A stretch of DNA of 8,306 nt from Fidelibacterota bacterium. Lineage in GTDB: Bacteria; Fidelibacterota; Fidelibacteria; Fidelibacterales; Fidelibacteraceae. The position numbers were made by a program, and so were the translations under genes. Each line of letters opens with the position of its first letter. Within the stretch, counting starts at the first letter, position 1. The stretch is taken from positions 1 to 8,306 of the forward strand of contig JAUVKP010000030.1 in NCBI GenBank assembly GCA_030596185.1, given 5' to 3'. Shown piece by piece: positions 7,916-8,306 of this stretch. Under the pieces are notes generated by a model. That model searched no databases. It was not told where the DNA came from and worked only from the letters and a program-made list of their open reading frames with translations.

Positions 7916-8306
7916 ATGAATAACAATCTGAAAATCACTCACATCGACATTTATCCATTCAATGTAGCCAGTGAACATGTATTTAAAATTGCAACAATGG
8001 TCATCAACGGAGCACAAAATGTGCTAATCCATATCCGTACAAATGATGGCGTGGACGGCTGGGGAGAAGCCAGCTCTTTTCGCGCTATTGTGGGCGAAAC
8101 ACAATTGATAAATCTTGCGGCCGCTCAAGAGCTGCGCGACGTACTTATTGGAAAAAATCCACTGGATTATGCTTCGCGCGTCCGGGAACTGGATGCTTTT
8201 CTTCCTTTGAATAGCACCATTAAAAGTGCATTTGATATGGCACTTTATGATTTGGCGTCGAAACATGCCAATCTTCCTCTATACCGTTTCCTCGGTGGCG
8301 AAAAAC
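7916..8306 (+). CDS. Mandelate racemase/muconate lactonizing enzyme family protein, dipeptide-epimerase-like (5' part only)
   Basis: The gene runs off the window; 130 codons are visible of a family normally about 350-370 residues long. The protein starts MNNNLKITHIDIYPF and has the N-terminal capping domain of the enolase superfamily: VLIHIRTNDGVDGWGEAS (about residues 40-57), the SIVGET-like RAIVGET, a LIGKNPL segment, and IKSAFDMALYDLASK followed by LPLYRFLGG. This set is closest, by eye, to L-Ala-D/L-Glu type dipeptide epimerases such as Bacillus YkfB, which act in the cytoplasm on peptidoglycan-derived or other dipeptides. The catalytic KxK lysines and metal-binding Asp/Glu residues lie beyond the window, so the substrate is not decided; o-succinylbenzoate synthase or muconate cycloisomerase relatives remain possible. 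No signal peptide. It is divergently transcribed from the receptor operon across 162 bp, so a functional link is only suggestive. Confidence 0.85.
   Translation, partial: MNNNLKITHIDIYPFNVASEHVFKIATMVINGAQNVLIHIRTNDGVDGWGEASSFRAIVGETQLINLAAAQELRDVLIGKNPLDYASRVRELDAFLPLNSTIKSAFDMALYDLASKHANLPLYRFLGGEK

Noticed and set aside
7696..7923. 75-codon plus-strand open frame crossing the divergent intergenic region
   Set aside because: It starts inside the receptor's signal-peptide region on the opposite strand, ends just past the epimerase-like ATG, and has no coding character.
8024..8266. 80-codon minus-strand open frame inside the epimerase-like gene
   Set aside because: It is antisense to a clearly conserved coding sequence, has no ribosome-binding site I can see, and its translation resembles no protein.

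Overview
The window reads as genomic DNA from a Gram-negative bacterium of the Fibrobacterota-Chlorobiota-Bacteroidota (FCB) group. Three things point there. There is a TonB-dependent receptor with an N-terminal carboxypeptidase-regulatory-like domain. There is a PorV/PorQ-family outer-membrane protein. Two exported proteins end in 'PNP' type C-terminal domains like those handled by the type IX secretion system (T9SS). All five genes have recognisable purine-rich Shine-Dalgarno sequences, which is unusual for classical Bacteroidota. The YPNPFNP / VPNPY styles of C-terminus are common in candidate or early-branching FCB lineages (Marinimicrobia, Calditrichota, Ignavibacteria and relatives). I infer one of these but cannot fix the phylum from 8.3 kb.

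Layout: positions 65-7753 hold four genes on the minus strand, separated by only 17, 14 and 29 bp, so almost certainly one operon. In transcription order they are: (1) a 980-residue TonB-dependent receptor; (2) a ~695-residue exported protein with a large N-terminal region of unrecognised family, an Fn3-like domain and a VPNPY-type C-terminal domain; (3) a 322-residue PorV/PorQ-family barrel; (4) a 542-residue FG-GAP/VCBS beta-propeller protein with a YPNPFNP sorting domain. A weak hairpin that could end the transcript lies at 12-39. A 162-bp divergent intergenic region (7754-7915) separates the operon from the 5' part of a plus-strand gene for an enolase-superfamily enzyme resembling dipeptide epimerases, cut by the window edge at 8306.

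Working model (inference): all four operon products have signal peptides. Genes 1 and 3 are outer-membrane barrels; genes 2 and 4 are probably moved across the outer membrane by a T9SS encoded elsewhere, with the gene 3 product as a dedicated PorV-like shuttle or anchor. Gene 2 occupies the place a SusD-type lipoprotein has in SusC/SusD loci, so the cluster may be a SusD-less surface capture/uptake module of unknown substrate. This is the most interesting content of the window. I see no tRNA, rRNA, CRISPR array, insertion sequence or prophage gene.
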